A DNA stretch of 64,000 nucleotides from Cognatishimia sp. MH4019 (GCF_020177595.1 NZ_JAHTBL010000007.1:1-64000); one strand, 5' to 3'; counted from the first letter of the stretch, positions 43,806-53,219 are shown. Translations and numbers: made by a program. Notes: generated from the letters alone by a model not told the origin.

Positions 43806-44641
43806 CCGAAGAAACGTTAATATCTGGTAAGACGTCGTTAACGATTTACCGGGATGCACCGGTTTGGCGGGGGCGCACAGCGACGGTCGGTAAATTCAAA
43901 TGCGAAGATGCCGAAGCGGGTGCCGAGATGTTGAGCAAGGCCTGCGATGCGCTGAAATCAGAGGGGTTTGAGAGCGTCATTGGCCCCATGGATGGCTCTA
44001 CTTGGCATGCCTATCGTTTGGTTTTGGAGAGCGACGGATCGGCACCGTTTGTGATGGAGCCACAGTCGAAACCACAGAATTTGGCGGCGTTCGAGAAGGC
44101 CGGTTTTGAGGTGATCGAGCGATATTTCTCGGCCCGTGTCGCGATAGAAAGCCAAGCTCATGAGATGCCGGAGGCGACAGAGGCGCTGTGGGTGGAGACT
44201 TGGGATGGCACTGATCCGGAAGGATTTTTTCGGGATGTGCATGCGCTTTCGCTGAACGCATTTTCGGGAAATGTGCTGTATAAACCGATATCTGAGGCGG
44301 ATTTTCTGGCAATGTATTTGCCTTATGTGCCGATGTTGGTGCCAGATTTGATCTTGTTTGCGCGTGGACAGCAGGGCGAGTTGGCGGGGTTTTTGTTCGG
44401 TCTGCCAAATTACGCAGAGGGGCGCGCGCCATCTTCAGTGATCTTGAAGACCTATGCGAGCTTGCAGAAAGGGGCAGGTGCGATGCTGGCGCAGCAGTTT
44501 CATGCAACGGCGCATCAGATCGGATTTTCCCATGCGATTCATGCGCTTATCCATGAAGATAACCTATCTGCCACACGGTCGCGGCAGGAAGGTGCAGGCG
44601 TGATCCGGCGCTATGGGTTGATGGGGCGACGGCTTGGCTGA
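43802..44641 (+). CDS. GNAT-fold N-acyltransferase-like protein
   Basis: A 279-residue protein with the layout of a GNAT with an N-terminal half and a C-terminal half. FESVIGPMDGSTWHAYRLV (about 57-75) is reminiscent of GNAT-like proteins acting on lipids or amino acids. The acetyl-CoA loop is weak. KTYASLQKGAGAMLAQQFHATA (about 220-240) may be the CoA-binding helix, followed by HALIHEDNLSATR. Acyl acceptor unknown; the amino group provided by the BtaA-like step would be a logical target. It overlaps the ligase gene by 8 bases. Confidence 0.7.
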   Translation: MTEETLISGKTSLTIYRDAPVWRGRTATVGKFKCEDAEAGAEMLSKACDALKSEGFESVIGPMDGSTWHAYRLVLESDGSAPFVMEPQSKPQNLAAFEKAGFEVIERYFSARVAIESQAHEMPEATEALWVETWDGTDPEGFFRDVHALSLNAFSGNVLYKPISEADFLAMYLPYVPMLVPDLILFARGQQGELAGFLFGLPNYAEGRAPSSVILKTYASLQKGAGAMLAQQFHATAHQIGFSHAIHALIHEDNLSATRSRQEGAGVIRRYGLMGRRLG

Positions 44642-46019
44642 CTTGGTTAATGCCTTTCGAGATGCGGTCGCGGCGCGCGGCGACGCAGTGGCGCTGATCG
44701 AGGGTGATGGACGGCCTGTCTCCTTTGCGGATTTGCTGGCGCGGGCGGAAGGGTTCGCCGCGGATTTACAGCGGCGCGGCGTGCGAAAAGGCGATCGCGC
44801 ATTGGTCGCCATGCCCGTTGGCGCGGACCTTTACGCAGCTTTGGCGGGCCTGTGGATGGTAGGCGCGGTGGCGGTTTTTCCAGAGCCGGCCTTGGGCTTG
44901 AAAGGCTTGCGCCATGCGGTGCGGGTGACGCGGCCAAAGCTGATGGTGGCGACGGGCGCGTATAGGTTTTTGCGTTTATTACCAGGGCTTTGGCGGGCGA
45001 AAGGGCTGCGTCCGGGCGGAGTGGGGGCGCCAGAGGCGGTGGCATTTGAAAGGGACGATCCGGCGCTGATGTCTTTCACGTCAGGCTCAACCGGCGTGCC
45101 GAAATGCATTATGCGCAGCCACGGATTTTTGATGGGGCAGCGGGCGGCAGTGGCGCCGCTGCTGGAGGCGGAGGGCGCGCGGGACTTGGTGGCGTTTCCG
45201 GTGTTCGTGTTGGTGGGATTGGCGGCGGGGCGATGCTCTGTCCTGCCGAACTGGAAACTGTCGAAGCAGGGGGATGTGACGGGCACAGACTTGGTTAACT
45301 GGATTAACCATTCGGGCGCCACGCGGGCGTTGTTACCGCCAGCGCTTTGCGAACGGCTGGGCGAGGTCGGCGTGCCAGAAGCCGTCACGGATGTGTTCAC
45401 CGGAGGTGGGCCGGTTTTTCCCGATGTCATGCGCGCCTTGGCAGCACAGTGCCGGGTGACGGCCGTCTATGGCTCAACCGAGGCAGAGCCGATTGCCGAA
45501 ATCTCGGCGTTGGATATCGCAGAGGCGGATTGGGCAGCGATGGCGGCGGGGGATGGGTTGCTGGTGGGCAAGCCGGTGCCAGTGGTCGAGCTTCGGTTGG
45601 AAGACGATGAAATTTGGGTTGCGGGAGCGCATGTCAACGAGGGGTATCTGGACCCGGTGGACGATGCCGCGAACAAGGTTAACGAGGGGGGGCGTATTTG
45701 GCATCGCACTGGTGATGCGGGGCGCTTGGATGCGACAGGGCGGTTGTGGTTGCTGGGCCGGCATAGCGCGCGTGTGACGTGGCAGGATGGGTGGCTTTAT
45801 CCATTTCAGGTGGAAGTTGCTGCACGGCTTTGGGGGGGAGTGCGGCGCGCGGCTTTGGTGGAGATTGCAGGGGCGTCGGTATTGGCGATTGAGGCCGATG
45901 CCTTGCGTGATTGGCCTGTTCCGGAGGGGTTGGACATTCGGGTTGTGGACGCGATTCCGATGGATGCGCGACATGGGAGCAAGGTGGATTTGGCGGCACT
46001 GAAGGCGATGTTGGAATGA
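44634..46019 (+). CDS. AMP-dependent acyl ligase, OleC-like
   Basis: A 461-residue ANL-superfamily adenylating enzyme with a TTG start. The P-loop is FTSGSTGVPK (148-157), the adenine motif VYGSTEAEPI (about 280), the hinge-region TGDAGRLDATGRLWLLGR, and the C-terminal catalytic lysine in DARHGSKVDLAAL. The phrasing of the central region (DLVAFPVFVLVGLAAG and YGSTEAEP) resembles OleC, which closes beta-hydroxy acids into beta-lactones, more than common acyl-CoA synthetases. The 8-base overlap ties it to the operon. Substrate unknown; a 3-hydroxy-3-methyl or fatty acid would fit the operon. Confidence 0.78.
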   Translation: MADLVNAFRDAVAARGDAVALIEGDGRPVSFADLLARAEGFAADLQRRGVRKGDRALVAMPVGADLYAALAGLWMVGAVAVFPEPALGLKGLRHAVRVTRPKLMVATGAYRFLRLLPGLWRAKGLRPGGVGAPEAVAFERDDPALMSFTSGSTGVPKCIMRSHGFLMGQRAAVAPLLEAEGARDLVAFPVFVLVGLAAGRCSVLPNWKLSKQGDVTGTDLVNWINHSGATRALLPPALCERLGEVGVPEAVTDVFTGGGPVFPDVMRALAAQCRVTAVYGSTEAEPIAEISALDIAEADWAAMAAGDGLLVGKPVPVVELRLEDDEIWVAGAHVNEGYLDPVDDAANKVNEGGRIWHRTGDAGRLDATGRLWLLGRHSARVTWQDGWLYPFQVEVAARLWGGVRRAALVEIAGASVLAIEADALRDWPVPEGLDIRVVDAIPMDARHGSKVDLAALKAMLE

Positions 46020-46066
46020 GTATTTGGGCGAAGTCGAATTGGTTATTTGCGCTGCAGTGAAAGGGT

Positions 46067-46615
46067 TTAGGGAGCGATCCAGTGGCCTTGCCAGCTTGGG
46101 GCGGCAAAACGCGCACGCCGGTGCAGGTCGGAGCCGAGATGGAGAGTTTCAATCTCGGTGATGTGCAGGGTGATCGTGGTAAAGTCATCCCGGTTCGGTG
46201 CCGGATCGTGGGCGTCTGGCCGAGGGATTTCGTGGCCGGGCGCAGGGGAGCCACCGTAGGCGCGTTGCGCATTTTCCGGGATTTGCGCCCATTTTTCTGC
46301 GTCGGCATGGGTGAGCGTCGCCGTGCAGCGCAGGCGGATTTGCAGGTTGGCCTTGGCGTCCCAGATGTGAAGCGCCGCATTTGGATTTTTGGTTAACTCA
46401 GCGACCTTTAAGGAGCGGCGGTCGGTGTGAATCTCGACGGTTTTTGCGTTTGGATCGACAGCGCGCAGCACGACAGTGCGGGCTTGAGGGCCCATGTTGC
46501 CGACTGTGGCAAGCGTCGGATTTCGGGTTGCGGCACGGCGATCCTTGGTGCCGCGGGCAAGGCGTTGCCAGACTTGGGTGAGGGTGCTGTCCAACTGGTG
46601 GAAGGGATCACTCAT
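46067..46615 (-). CDS. Pyridoxamine-5'-phosphate-oxidase-like flavin protein
   Basis: A 182-residue split-barrel protein of the PNPOx-like family, with NPTLATVGNMGPQARTVVLR (residues 31-50) and KVAELTKNPNAALHIWDAKANLQIRL (about 69-94) typical of FMN-binding members. Length and context suggest an FMN-dependent reductase or heme-type binding protein of unknown substrate, not true PdxH. It is the last gene of the minus-strand operon and overlaps the upstream lipocalin gene by 8 bases. Confidence 0.78.
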   Translation of the reverse strand: MSDPFHQLDSTLTQVWQRLARGTKDRRAATRNPTLATVGNMGPQARTVVLRAVDPNAKTVEIHTDRRSLKVAELTKNPNAALHIWDAKANLQIRLRCTATLTHADAEKWAQIPENAQRAYGGSPAPGHEIPRPDAHDPAPNRDDFTTITLHITEIETLHLGSDLHRRARFAAPSWQGHWIAP

Positions 46616-47663
46616 AGCCGGTCATTTCCAGATAGCCGACGCCCGTATGCGAGCCGGTGAAGCGGAGTGGGCCTTCCCAATAAGGGAAAAGCGTGTCCAT
46701 CCAGCTTTGGGGATTGGTCGGTTTTGTCGTGATGTCGATGCCGTGTGCGGGAAGCTGAACCCGCCATTCGGTTGGGATTTGGCGGCCTGCGACATCCGTT
46801 AAGGTTAACGGCGTTAAGGTTAATGCGCCGTCGCCATAAGGTGTGGGGGTTCCGTCAGAGGTAATATAGGTGGCAGAGGTGAAGACCTCGCTGGCGCTGC
46901 GCAGGCCAAAACCCATGAGTTTGGCGCCGTCTTCGAAATGCAACGAGAACCAATCCCAGCCGGTTTGATCTTCGGCCAGCGGTTGCGAGGACCATTCGCG
47001 GTCGAGCCAGGCATTGCCTGTCACGCTGACCGTGCCGCCTGGAAGCGTAAGTTCACCGGAGACCTCGTAGAAGGGTTGGGAATAGTAATAGCTGGCTTGG
47101 CCGGACGCGGATTTGACCGAATAGCCGCGGTCGCCTTGGAAGACGAGGGGGCCTGCGGCGGTCAGATCGAGGGTGTAGGCGGCCTCCATCCCGCGGGCAG
47201 TTATGGTTAACGCATCAAGTTGGTCGCCCGCTTCCGCCGTGCTCGTCATGGACCAGTCGTCTATCCAGGCTTCAAACGGGTTTGCGACAACACCGGCCTG
47301 GCCGATCCCGCCGCGCGCCAGGCGTTCAGCGACAAAGTGACGGTCGGGTGTCGTGATGCCCGCGTGGCCCATCCAAAGCTGGGGGGCATCCCAGCCGGAT
47401 CCCGCTTCTGGTTGGAGGGCCGAGCGGAAAAGGGTCCACTGGACACCGTAGTCGAGGCCGTCTTCGCCCTCCAGCACAGCGGTCAGATACCACCATTCGA
47501 TGCGGTAGTCGGGATGTGCGCCGTGGTCGTTTGGAAAGGTTAATTCGGTGCCTTGTTGAGGGATCGCAAAGCCTTCCGCATCGGTGCCGAGACCGGCGAA
47601 GCCTTGAGCCGAAAGGGCGGTGGCCCAGAGCCAAAGCAGAAGGGCGAGGGGGCTAACGTTCAT
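46608..47663 (-). CDS. CrtC/AttH-type lipocalin-like exported protein
   Basis: A 351-residue protein with a signal peptide (LALLLWLWATALSAQG) and a double lipocalin-like fold. HPDYRIEWWYLTAVLEGEDG (about 51-70) and AWLDREWSSQPLAEDQTGWDWF (about 223-244) are the two blocks shared with hydroxyneurosporene synthase (CrtC) and AttH, which handle lipidic or isoprenoid substrates. It lies directly after an FtsX-like permease and a LolD-like ATPase, the usual arrangement for AttH-type proteins. It may bind or modify the molecule moved by that transporter. The ATG at 47663 is chosen because the signal peptide begins there. Confidence 0.8.
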   Translation of the reverse strand: MNVSPLALLLWLWATALSAQGFAGLGTDAEGFAIPQQGTELTFPNDHGAHPDYRIEWWYLTAVLEGEDGLDYGVQWTLFRSALQPEAGSGWDAPQLWMGHAGITTPDRHFVAERLARGGIGQAGVVANPFEAWIDDWSMTSTAEAGDQLDALTITARGMEAAYTLDLTAAGPLVFQGDRGYSVKSASGQASYYYSQPFYEVSGELTLPGGTVSVTGNAWLDREWSSQPLAEDQTGWDWFSLHFEDGAKLMGFGLRSASEVFTSATYITSDGTPTPYGDGALTLTPLTLTDVAGRQIPTEWRVQLPAHGIDITTKPTNPQSWMDTLFPYWEGPLRFTGSHTGVGYLEMTGYE

Positions 47664-50043
47664 GGGCGAACACCTTGATGAGATCGGCGGCGGGACGGGT
47701 CGCAAGGCGGCGTGCTGGCCAAGCTGCGGAGAGCGCCGCGGCGATGAGGGCTGCCAGAAAAAGGCCGATCCAGTCGCCGGGAAAGAGCGTCATGGGCAGG
47801 CGCCAACCGAAGGCTTCGACGTTGACGATGGCAAGCAGAACCCAAGCAAGGGCGAGGCCGACGGGAAGGGCGATGAAGGCGGTGAGCGCGGCAAGGATGA
47901 CAGCGCGAAGCAGCTCAAGCCGGGCTAGTTTGGCGCGTGTCAGCCCCATCGCCCAGACGGGGGCAAGCTGGGGCAGGCGCATGGTGGACAAGGTTAACAG
48001 GCTGGTCAAAAGAGCCAGTGCCGCAACGCCAAGTGTTAACACATTGAGGGCGCCGGTGACGGTGAATGTGCGCTCGAACACGTCGAGGGAGAAGGCTTTG
48101 ATCGCGGCTTGATCGCGGATATTTCGGGCTGGAAGACCTGCATTGGTGAGCAGGTTTGTGACGTCTTCGATCCGGGTTTCCGGCAGGCGAAGGGCGAAGT
48201 TGAGGCCATTGATCGCGACGTCTTGCTCGCGGAGTTGAGCGAGGGATAGAATGGCCTCGCCACGAGGATTTCCGTAATCGGAATAGACACCGAGGACCGG
48301 GAATTGGGCAGCGCCGAGGGTCACGGGATCGCCGGGCGCGAGATCTTCGCGCAGGCTGAGTTGCTCGTTTATCAGCGCGCCATCGCCTGCGGCGAGGCGG
48401 TCCCAGACGTCCGGCGTGGCGGCCAGAAGCGGCCAGTTTTCGCGGTAGGTGACATCGTCGATGATACCGTAAATCTGGCCGGGTGCCCCTTCGATTTGCG
48501 CGTCAATGTAGCGGATTGGCAGGATCGCATCGACTTGACCGTCGAGCAATCTGGCAAGGTCTTCAGCCTCGGTTTCATCGCGCGCGGTAACGTAGAGTTG
48601 CGCGGCCAATCGCTGGTCGAGCCAGCCGGTAAAGGTCACGCGAAAGGAACTGACCATCGTGCCGACGCCGATATTCGCGGCCATCGCAAGCAGCAGCGCC
48701 ATGAGCGCAAGCGACAGACCGGGCACCTGTTGGCGGGTGTCGGCGAGGGTCCAATCCGACAACGCGGTCCGGCTGAATTTCGAAGCAAGATTGAGAGCGA
48801 GATGCAAGAAGAGCGGAAGCGTGAGAGCGGCTCCGACAAGCAGGCATCCAAGCAAGACAAAGCCGATGGTAAGGCCCGAGCCATAAGTGGCGAGGAGGGC
48901 TGCGAAAACGATTAAGCCTGCGCCAACAAAGGCTTGGCGCTTGAGAGATTTCAGCGAGGCTATGGCCCAAGCGCGGGGTTGGGCTGGTGCCAGAATTGGC
49001 AATTGTGCGGTCCGCCAGAGGCTTTGCGCGCCCGCCACGGCGGTGCCGAGAAGGGCGATGGCGAGGCCGGAGAGCCACCACGCAGGATTCAGGGTGAGCA
49101 CGCCTGAGACTTGGGCACCGTACAGGCCGCGCAGGGTCGCGGCGACGTCGGGCAGCAGCGCGGCAGCAACGAGATAGCCAAGCGCGACACCGAGCATTCC
49201 GGCGATGAGGGCGAGGCTCAACAGCTCGGTTGCCAGAAGCGTGAGCAAGGTGGATTTGCGCAAGCCAAGGGCGCGGAGTGTGCGAAACAGGGGGCGACGT
49301 TGCTCGAACGCGAGGCCGATGGCGGCATGGACAATGAAGAGGCCGACGCCAAATGAAAGCAGACCAAAAGCGGTCAGGTTCAGGTGGAAGCTGTCGGTCA
49401 GGCGGGCGATATCATTGCCCTCGTCCGGCGCGACGAGGAGGAGGTTGGGCGCAACCTCGGACAGCGGAAGCAGGTTGATCGGTTGCGCTGGCGCGAGGAT
49501 CAGACGGGCGAAACTGTCGGTCTCAAGCAGATCGGCAGCGGTGCTGAGATCGGTGATGATAACGCCGGGGGTCAGCGTTTCGGTGGCGCGGACGGCAGGC
49601 AGCGTGTCGGGGATCTGGGCGGCCGTGTCTGGGTGGGCGAAGAGGAGGCCATCCAGAATGAAACTCTGCAGATCGCCGTCACCGGACAGATCAACAGGGG
49701 CGCTTTGCGGCGGTGTCGTCAGCGGGTCAATTCCGATCAGACGGACCCGACTTCCGTTAAGGTTAATGGCGCCGTCCATAACGGGGGAGACCAACCAGCC
49801 AGCACGACGGATCGCGATATAGTCGGAGAGAGGGATAGTGCCAGCGCGCGGCTCTAGCCGTTGGAGTTCGTCCTGACCGAGGATCCCGGCGGCGCGATCA
49901 TAGCTCGCGCGCGCCTCGGTGTTGATTGCCTGAACGCCAGACCACAGGGCCGTGGCGAGCGCGAGGCCCAGCACAAGGCTGACCAACTGGATCGGGTGCT
50001 TGCGCCAATGCGAGATCAGGGCGCTGAAGGCGGCGCGCCTCAT
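47653..50043 (-). CDS. FtsX-like ABC transporter permease (two FtsX domains)
   Basis: A 796-residue permease of the type VII exporter superfamily (MacB/LolCE-like). A first transmembrane helix at about 20-40 is followed by a large periplasmic domain, then three helices at about 240-370, a second copy from about 380, and a final three-helix block near the C-terminus. Such long permeases (about 800 residues) act as a monomer with two halves. With LolD-like ATPase they drive mechanotransmission or lipid/lipoprotein movement in the envelope. ATG at 50043 overlaps the ATPase stop as ATGA. Confidence 0.85.
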   Translation of the reverse strand: MRRAAFSALISHWRKHPIQLVSLVLGLALATALWSGVQAINTEARASYDRAAGILGQDELQRLEPRAGTIPLSDYIAIRRAGWLVSPVMDGAINLNGSRVRLIGIDPLTTPPQSAPVDLSGDGDLQSFILDGLLFAHPDTAAQIPDTLPAVRATETLTPGVIITDLSTAADLLETDSFARLILAPAQPINLLPLSEVAPNLLLVAPDEGNDIARLTDSFHLNLTAFGLLSFGVGLFIVHAAIGLAFEQRRPLFRTLRALGLRKSTLLTLLATELLSLALIAGMLGVALGYLVAAALLPDVAATLRGLYGAQVSGVLTLNPAWWLSGLAIALLGTAVAGAQSLWRTAQLPILAPAQPRAWAIASLKSLKRQAFVGAGLIVFAALLATYGSGLTIGFVLLGCLLVGAALTLPLFLHLALNLASKFSRTALSDWTLADTRQQVPGLSLALMALLLAMAANIGVGTMVSSFRVTFTGWLDQRLAAQLYVTARDETEAEDLARLLDGQVDAILPIRYIDAQIEGAPGQIYGIIDDVTYRENWPLLAATPDVWDRLAAGDGALINEQLSLREDLAPGDPVTLGAAQFPVLGVYSDYGNPRGEAILSLAQLREQDVAINGLNFALRLPETRIEDVTNLLTNAGLPARNIRDQAAIKAFSLDVFERTFTVTGALNVLTLGVAALALLTSLLTLSTMRLPQLAPVWAMGLTRAKLARLELLRAVILAALTAFIALPVGLALAWVLLAIVNVEAFGWRLPMTLFPGDWIGLFLAALIAAALSAAWPARRLATRPAADLIKVFAHER

Positions 50044-50696
50044 GGGCTGACCTGACCGTGGGACAGATGCAGACACCGGTCGAGCTTTTCGGCTTGGCGC
50101 AAGGAATGCGTGACCATCAGCAGCGCGGCACCGGTGTCGCGAACGCCGCTCATCAAAAGATCAAGCACCGTGTCAGAGCTGTCTTCATCAAGGTTACCGG
50201 TGGGCTCGTCCGCCAGCACCAGTTTCGGGCGCGCGGCGAGTGTGCGTGCAATCGCAACGCGCTGTTGCTGGCCACCAGAAAGCTGCTCAGGATAGCGGGT
50301 CAGGTGACCGGCAAGACCCAAACGGCGCGCCAATTCCGAACACCAATCGGCATCGGCGCGCTCCGCAAGACGGGCGTGAAAGGCGATGTTCGCCGCTACG
50401 TCCAGCGACGGGATCAGATTGAACTGCTGGAAGATCACACCAATCTCGCCCCGCCTCAAATCGGCGCGGGCGGCATCATCCATTTGCGTCAGATCGTGGT
50501 TCTGAAAGCGGATCGCGCCGCTATCGGGCGCGTCCAGACCGGCCACCAGGGTTAACAACGTGCTCTTGCCAGAGCCGCTTTCGCCGGTCAGCGCAAGGCT
50601 GGCGCCCGCATCCAGTGACAGCGATACCTCTCGCAAAACGGTCTGAACGCCGTCCTCGGAAGGGTATGTTTTAGTTAAGTTTTCGACCTGTAACAC
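50040..50696 (-). CDS. LolD/MacB-like ABC transporter ATPase
   Basis: A 218-residue ATPase with Walker A TGESGSGKSTLL (residues 37-48), Q-loop FQQFNLIP, signature LSGGQQQRVAIARTLA, and Walker B LVLADEPTGNLD. The LVLADEPTGNLD and QQFNLIPSL wording is diagnostic of the LolD/MacB/FtsE group. It powers the FtsX-like permease encoded next. It begins 63 bases after the stop of the CoA-transferase gene, so the same promoter may serve both. Confidence 0.9.
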   Translation of the reverse strand: MLQVENLTKTYPSEDGVQTVLREVSLSLDAGASLALTGESGSGKSTLLTLVAGLDAPDSGAIRFQNHDLTQMDDAARADLRRGEIGVIFQQFNLIPSLDVAANIAFHARLAERADADWCSELARRLGLAGHLTRYPEQLSGGQQQRVAIARTLAARPKLVLADEPTGNLDEDSSDTVLDLLMSGVRDTGAALLMVTHSLRQAEKLDRCLHLSHGQVSP

Positions 50697-50759
50697 GGCT
50701 TTTTCACGCCCTTTTCAACCTGCCATATCACTTAGGCCGGGTTGGCGTGGGGTGAAGCC

Positions 50760-51887
50760 CTAGTCTTCCTTTGTCTCCAAATACCTAACTGGCAAGACAG
50801 GGGCCGTGCGCGCCAGGCTCAACTCGGCGTCCGAGAACCGCCAAGGGCCGCGCACACCGGGGACGCCATCCGGGGTGATCTGAAGGCCGCGATGCTGCAC
50901 TTGCGGGTTGTCGAAAACCTGCGCGATATCGTTGATCGGACCAGCAGGGACGGTGGCCGCATCACATGCGTTTAGCAGTTTTGTGGCGGGCCATTTGGAG
51001 GTTTCGGCCTCAAGGGCTGTTGTCAGCGCGTCTCGGTTTTCCACGCGCAGCTGGTTGCTCAGAAAGCGCGCATCCTCGGCCAGACCGGGGCAGCCCAGCA
51101 GCCCGCAAAACCGCTGAAATTGGCCATCATTGCCGACAGCGGCGATGATATGGCCGTCGGCGGTCGGCAACACTTGATAGGGTGCAATATTGGGATGCGC
51201 GTTGCCCTTACGCTCTGGCGCGGTGCCGGTGGCGAGGTAATTCATCGCCTGATTGGCCAAAAGCGCGGTGGCGCAATCCATCAGCGCCATGTCGATATGC
51301 TGGCCTTTTCCGGTGCGGTGGCGTTGCTCCACCGCGGCGAGGATACCGGTCGTGGCATATAGGCCAGTGACGATATCGGTGACGGCGACGCCGACCTTCT
51401 GGGGCTGCTGGTCGGGAGCGCCGGTGATCGACATGAGGCCGGAAAGCCCTTGGATCATAAAGTCATAGCCCGCGCGATCAGCATAGGGGCCGTTCTGACC
51501 GAACCCGGTGATGGAGCAGTAGATCAAGCGCGGATTCAGGGCGCTGAGAGACGCGTAATCAAGGCCGTATTTGGCAAGGCCACCGACCTTGAAATTTTCG
51601 ATCAGGATGTCGGCGTCTTTGACCAGATCGCGTAGCTCGGCCTGACCTGCGTCTGTTGAGAAATCAATCACGAGCGAGGTCTTGCCCCGGTTGCAGGCGT
51701 AGAAATAGGCGGCACTTTTGTCACCATCCCGCTCGATAAAGGGCGGACCCCAGCGGCGGGTGTCATCCCCTGCGGGCGCTTCGATCTTAAGGACCTCCGC
51801 CCCCAGATCGGCCAGCGCCTGCCCTGCCCAGGGGCCAGCCAGAATGCGGGCGATTTCGATGACTTTAAGACCGGCGAGAGGGGACAT
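50760..51887 (-). CDS. Class III (CaiB/BaiF) CoA-transferase
   Basis: A 375-residue family III CoA-transferase. The N-terminal LKVIEIARILAGPWAGQALADLGAEVLKIE is typical; the catalytic Asp is expected within the LMDCATALLANQAMNYLATG stretch (near residue 185). These enzymes move CoA between organic acids such as formyl-, oxalyl-, succinyl- or crotonobetainyl-CoA. The ATG at 51887 is used; the frame runs open much further upstream without coding character. Whether it belongs to the downstream lipid-transport genes functionally is uncertain. It lies divergent from the sulfur importer. Confidence 0.85.
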   Translation of the reverse strand: MSPLAGLKVIEIARILAGPWAGQALADLGAEVLKIEAPAGDDTRRWGPPFIERDGDKSAAYFYACNRGKTSLVIDFSTDAGQAELRDLVKDADILIENFKVGGLAKYGLDYASLSALNPRLIYCSITGFGQNGPYADRAGYDFMIQGLSGLMSITGAPDQQPQKVGVAVTDIVTGLYATTGILAAVEQRHRTGKGQHIDMALMDCATALLANQAMNYLATGTAPERKGNAHPNIAPYQVLPTADGHIIAAVGNDGQFQRFCGLLGCPGLAEDARFLSNQLRVENRDALTTALEAETSKWPATKLLNACDAATVPAGPINDIAQVFDNPQVQHRGLQITPDGVPGVRGPWRFSDAELSLARTAPVLPVRYLETKED

Positions 51888-52130
51888 AGGCGTGCCTTTC
51901 CTGTGATGGGCTGACCTGAACACAGGGGCGCAGGCAAGGAAAGGTGCAAAAAAGGACCATATGGTTCGGCGGGTCAAAGAGATGCCGGTGCGGTTTTCTG
52001 CGGTGCAGAAGGTGCGGAACGCTGTCTTCACCTGGGTGGATTTGACGGAACGATGTTCTATCTCGCCCGTTTGCACCCCATAGAAAGATGTGGTGAAAGC
52101 CGACGCTGCTGCCCGTTTAGGAGATATCCG

Positions 52131-53183
52131 ATGTTTGCCGATCTCAATCTTGGAGACATGACCCCGCTGACCGCCTCGATTCTGTTGGGCGCGGTGCTGG
52201 GGCTTTTGTTCGGTGCACTCGGGCAACGGTCTCGCTTTTGCATCCGTCGCGGCCTGGTGTCGGAAAGCACCGACCGTCGGCAAGCTTTTGGCACATGGAT
52301 TATGGCGCTGGCGACAGCGCTTCTGGGCACGCAGGCGGCTGTCGCTGCCGGGCTGATTTCCTTTGCAGGTCATCGGTTTATGGCAGACTCGTTGCCGTTG
52401 GCCTCCATCGCGCTGGGCGGGTTGGTGTTCGGCGCAGGCATGGTCCTGACGCGGGGCTGTATCTCGCGCCAGACGGTGCTGTTGGGCACGGGCAACACTC
52501 GCTCGCTGATTGTGATTGCTGCCTTTGCGCTGGTCGCCCATGCGACGCTCAAGGGCGTGTTGGCACCGGTGCGCACAGGCGTCGGGTCGCTGACGGTGGA
52601 TCGTGGGATCACCTCTTTCGCGGGGCTTCCCGGCGGCGCAGCACTTTGGACCGCCGTTCTGGCAATCGCGGCTTTTGGCATCGCGGCGCGGTCCGGCGCG
52701 AAGTGGCAGCACTTGGCCATGGGCGGAGCGATTGGCCTGTTGATCCCGGCAGGCTGGGTCGGCACGGGCTTTGTGCTCTTTGATGATTTCGATCCGATTG
52801 CGATGCAGTCGCTGTCGTTTACGCTGCCTTGGGCGGACACGCTCTTTTGGACCATTGCAAGCAGCGCTATTCCGGCGGGCTTCGGCGTGGGTCTGACTGC
52901 GGGCGTGATCGGCGGCAGCCTGATCGCCGCGCTGGTCGCGCGCGAGTTCGCATGGCAGGGTTTCGAGACACCGCGTCAGACGGGCCGCTATTTGCTGGGT
53001 GCCTCGCTGATGGGCTTTGGCGGCGTTCTGGCGGGCGGTTGCACCGTGGGCGCGGGCCTGTCCGGCACAGCGACGCTCAGCTTTGCGGCCGCGCTGGTGC
53101 TGGTCTTCGTGATCGTCGGCGCGTTGCTGGCAGATCGCGTTTTGACGGGCGCGCAAGGGGCTGTGGCGGTTCCGGCCGAATAA
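52131..53183 (+). CDS. YeeE/YedE family thiosulfate/sulfur-compound importer
   Basis: A 350-residue membrane protein of the YeeE/YedE (DUF395) family, homologous to the thiosulfate channel TsuA. Three conserved cysteines sit in membrane-facing loops: QRSRFCIRRG (residue about 37), MVLTRGCISRQ (about 109) and LAGGCTVGAGLSG (about 306). The start ATG at 52131 follows TTTAGGAG. Placed beside the sox locus, it should import thiosulfate or another sulfane sulfur into the cytoplasm. Near-ideal length for the large, fused form. Confidence 0.85.
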   Translation: MFADLNLGDMTPLTASILLGAVLGLLFGALGQRSRFCIRRGLVSESTDRRQAFGTWIMALATALLGTQAAVAAGLISFAGHRFMADSLPLASIALGGLVFGAGMVLTRGCISRQTVLLGTGNTRSLIVIAAFALVAHATLKGVLAPVRTGVGSLTVDRGITSFAGLPGGAALWTAVLAIAAFGIAARSGAKWQHLAMGGAIGLLIPAGWVGTGFVLFDDFDPIAMQSLSFTLPWADTLFWTIASSAIPAGFGVGLTAGVIGGSLIAALVAREFAWQGFETPRQTGRYLLGASLMGFGGVLAGGCTVGAGLSGTATLSFAAALVLVFVIVGALLADRVLTGAQGAVAVPAE

Positions 53184-53219
53184 GCCTTTTCATTGACTTG
53201 AGACGCGCTTTCGCATCTT

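Noticed and set aside
51888-53156. N-terminal extension of the CoA-transferase frame by about 420 codons
   Set aside because: It runs antisense to the YeeE/YedE gene, is rich in Arg/Gln/His low-complexity sequence, and the family start is clearly at 51887.
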